A stretch of 6,401 nt of DNA from Chloroflexota bacterium (GTDB taxonomy: Bacteria; Chloroflexota; Limnocylindria; Limnocylindrales; CSP1-4): positions 1 through 6,401 of the forward strand of contig JAJYDP010000298.1 in NCBI GenBank assembly GCA_021777365.1. The letters run 5' to 3'. The notes under the pieces were generated by a model. That model did not search any database. It was not told where the DNA came from and saw only the letters and a list, made by a program, of their open reading frames with translations. Below, piece by piece: positions 5,589 to 6,401 of the stretch. The translations under genes and the position numbers were made by a program. The stretch's first letter is position 1, and the number at the start of each line of letters is the position of its first letter.

Positions 5589-6401
5589 TATCGCGTTGCT
5601 CCTGCCAAGGTGCGCGCGGCAAGCGGCGCGAACCGCAGGTCGCGCTGACGCCGGGCGGCAGGCCCCGGATGGTGGCGAACGGCATGTCCGCGTTGGGCAC
5701 GGATGAGCCGCAGTCGCATGAGCTGCGCGGTGCGATCCAGGGACATCCAGGCCGAAGCCGTGGTCCCCGCCGGCCTGTGCCCCAGGCCCTCGTCGCAGGC
5801 CGCGACCGCGGCGAGGAGATCGGCCTCGCGGCCGCCACGTGCCCGGTCGAGCGCCACGATCTCCCAGAAGCCCGGATCACAGCACCCGCCGACATCGAGC
5901 ACGCGCCCAATCTGGTAGCTCACGATCCTGTCCTGCTCGGCGCTGTCCCCCCACACCCGGAAGTGGCGGAGCAGCCAGGCTAGCGTCGCGTCGGCGAGCT
6001 CGGGGCCGGCGAACGCGCCGCGGACCGACCCGCCCAGACGTGTCCTCGTCTGGCGATGGCTGAACCAGCCCTGGCGGCCATCGGCGGCCAGCCAGTGGTT
6101 GATCGAGTAGCTCGTCTCCATCCGCCCGTTCGACCAGCGCACGTTCGAGATCGCCGGTGCCAGACGCGACGCGAGTTCGTCCCGTCCGCACGGGCGTCCC
6201 TCCCAGCAGCGCGGGCAGCCGTCGCGCTCGTCACAGCGCGGCAAGGCATCGGGGAGCGGGCGGAGCCGGTGCCAGAGGGCGATGGTCGGCTCGCGCGGGA
6301 TCGGGTAGGACACCTTGTCGCCTGGAAGCGGCACCGGACACAGCAGATCGAAGACGAGGCCCACCGCGTCGAGCACCGTCGCCGTCCCCGGGCCGTCACC
6401 G
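5588..6401 (-). CDS. Protein of unknown function with a cysteine cluster, 5' end beyond window
   Basis: I do not recognise this family. The frame is open to the right edge. GTG at 6374-6376 would give 262 residues, but it has no good ribosome binding site and the codons above it (reading DGPGTATV) look coding, so the true start probably lies outside. Numbered from that GTG, Cys48, Cys54, Cys57 and Cys63 make a C-x5-C-x2-C-x5-C cluster that could bind zinc, and Cys165-Cys166 form a pair. The centre is rich in Trp, His and Arg (SYSINHWLAADG, GWFSHRQT), with a leucine/tryptophan helix near 129-140 and more helices near 185-195 and 215-228. There is no signal peptide or membrane segment in the visible part. 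Its stop TAA overlaps the ATG of the AadA-like gene (TAATG), so the two form an operon and may act together. Codon bias supports a real gene. Confidence 0.75.
   Translation of the reverse strand, partial: GDGPGTATVLDAVGLVFDLLCPVPLPGDKVSYPIPREPTIALWHRLRPLPDALPRCDERDGCPRCWEGRPCGRDELASRLAPAISNVRWSNGRMETSYSINHWLAADGRQGWFSHRQTRTRLGGSVRGAFAGPELADATLAWLLRHFRVWGDSAEQDRIVSYQIGRVLDVGGCCDPGFWEIVALDRARGGREADLLAAVAACDEGLGHRPAGTTASAWMSLDRTAQLMRLRLIRAQRGHAVRHHPGPAARRQRDLRFAPLAARTLAGATR

Noticed and set aside
4777..5648. A near-ideal ribosome binding site AGGAGGT followed by ATG at 4788 on the plus strand, opening a 286-codon frame
   Set aside because: The frame is antisense to the AadA-like gene and has the charged, low-hydrophobic composition of a shadow frame. 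The site may be chance or the relic of a lost gene start.
1..6401. CRISPR array, insertion-sequence inverted ends, or rRNA
   Set aside because: No spaced repeat series, transposase gene, terminal inverted repeat or rRNA signature was seen on reading both strands.

Overview
This 6.4 kb window is GC-rich and its protein-coding frames have strongly G/C-biased third positions. That fits a high-GC bacterium such as an Actinomycetota or Chloroflexota lineage; the sequence alone does not decide which. No gene is diagnostic of a species.

Left part (1-830): a 33-codon single-helix membrane peptide on the minus strand, a gap of about 330 bases, a small hypothetical protein on the plus strand (436-693), and an intact tRNA-Ser(UGA) gene on the minus strand (738-823) with its CCA encoded.

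Middle part (830-3700): this looks like the end of an integrated element or its remains. A tyrosine recombinase (878-2146) with an essentially complete catalytic set lies 54 bases from the 5' end of the tRNA gene. Upstream of it, on the same strand, is an excisionase-like helix-turn-helix ORF whose frame runs far into the integrase. Next come a strong 14-bp hairpin and a minus-strand ORF that resembles only the C-terminal part of a DUF499-type ATPase, a family found in defence and modification loci. It is followed by a poorly defined plus-strand ORF that overlaps real genes at both ends. Convergent overlaps, missing N-terminal parts and lack of intergenic space suggest gene debris or a recombination junction around 3030-3400.

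Right part (3500-6401): three minus-strand genes in better order. A protein of unknown function with a cysteine cluster runs off the right edge. It overlaps by TAATG an AadA-like aminoglycoside nucleotidyltransferase, so the two are probably co-transcribed and translationally coupled. After a gap of about 330 bases follows a secreted lipoprotein with Asp-box (sialidase/BNR-type) beta-propeller repeats and a strong ribosome binding site.

The best leads are the unusual integrase-to-tRNA geometry, the overlap of the excisionase-like and integrase frames, the truncated defence-type ATPase fragment, and the coupled pair of an AadA-like enzyme with an unrecognised Cys-rich protein. None is proven to be a new system from sequence alone.
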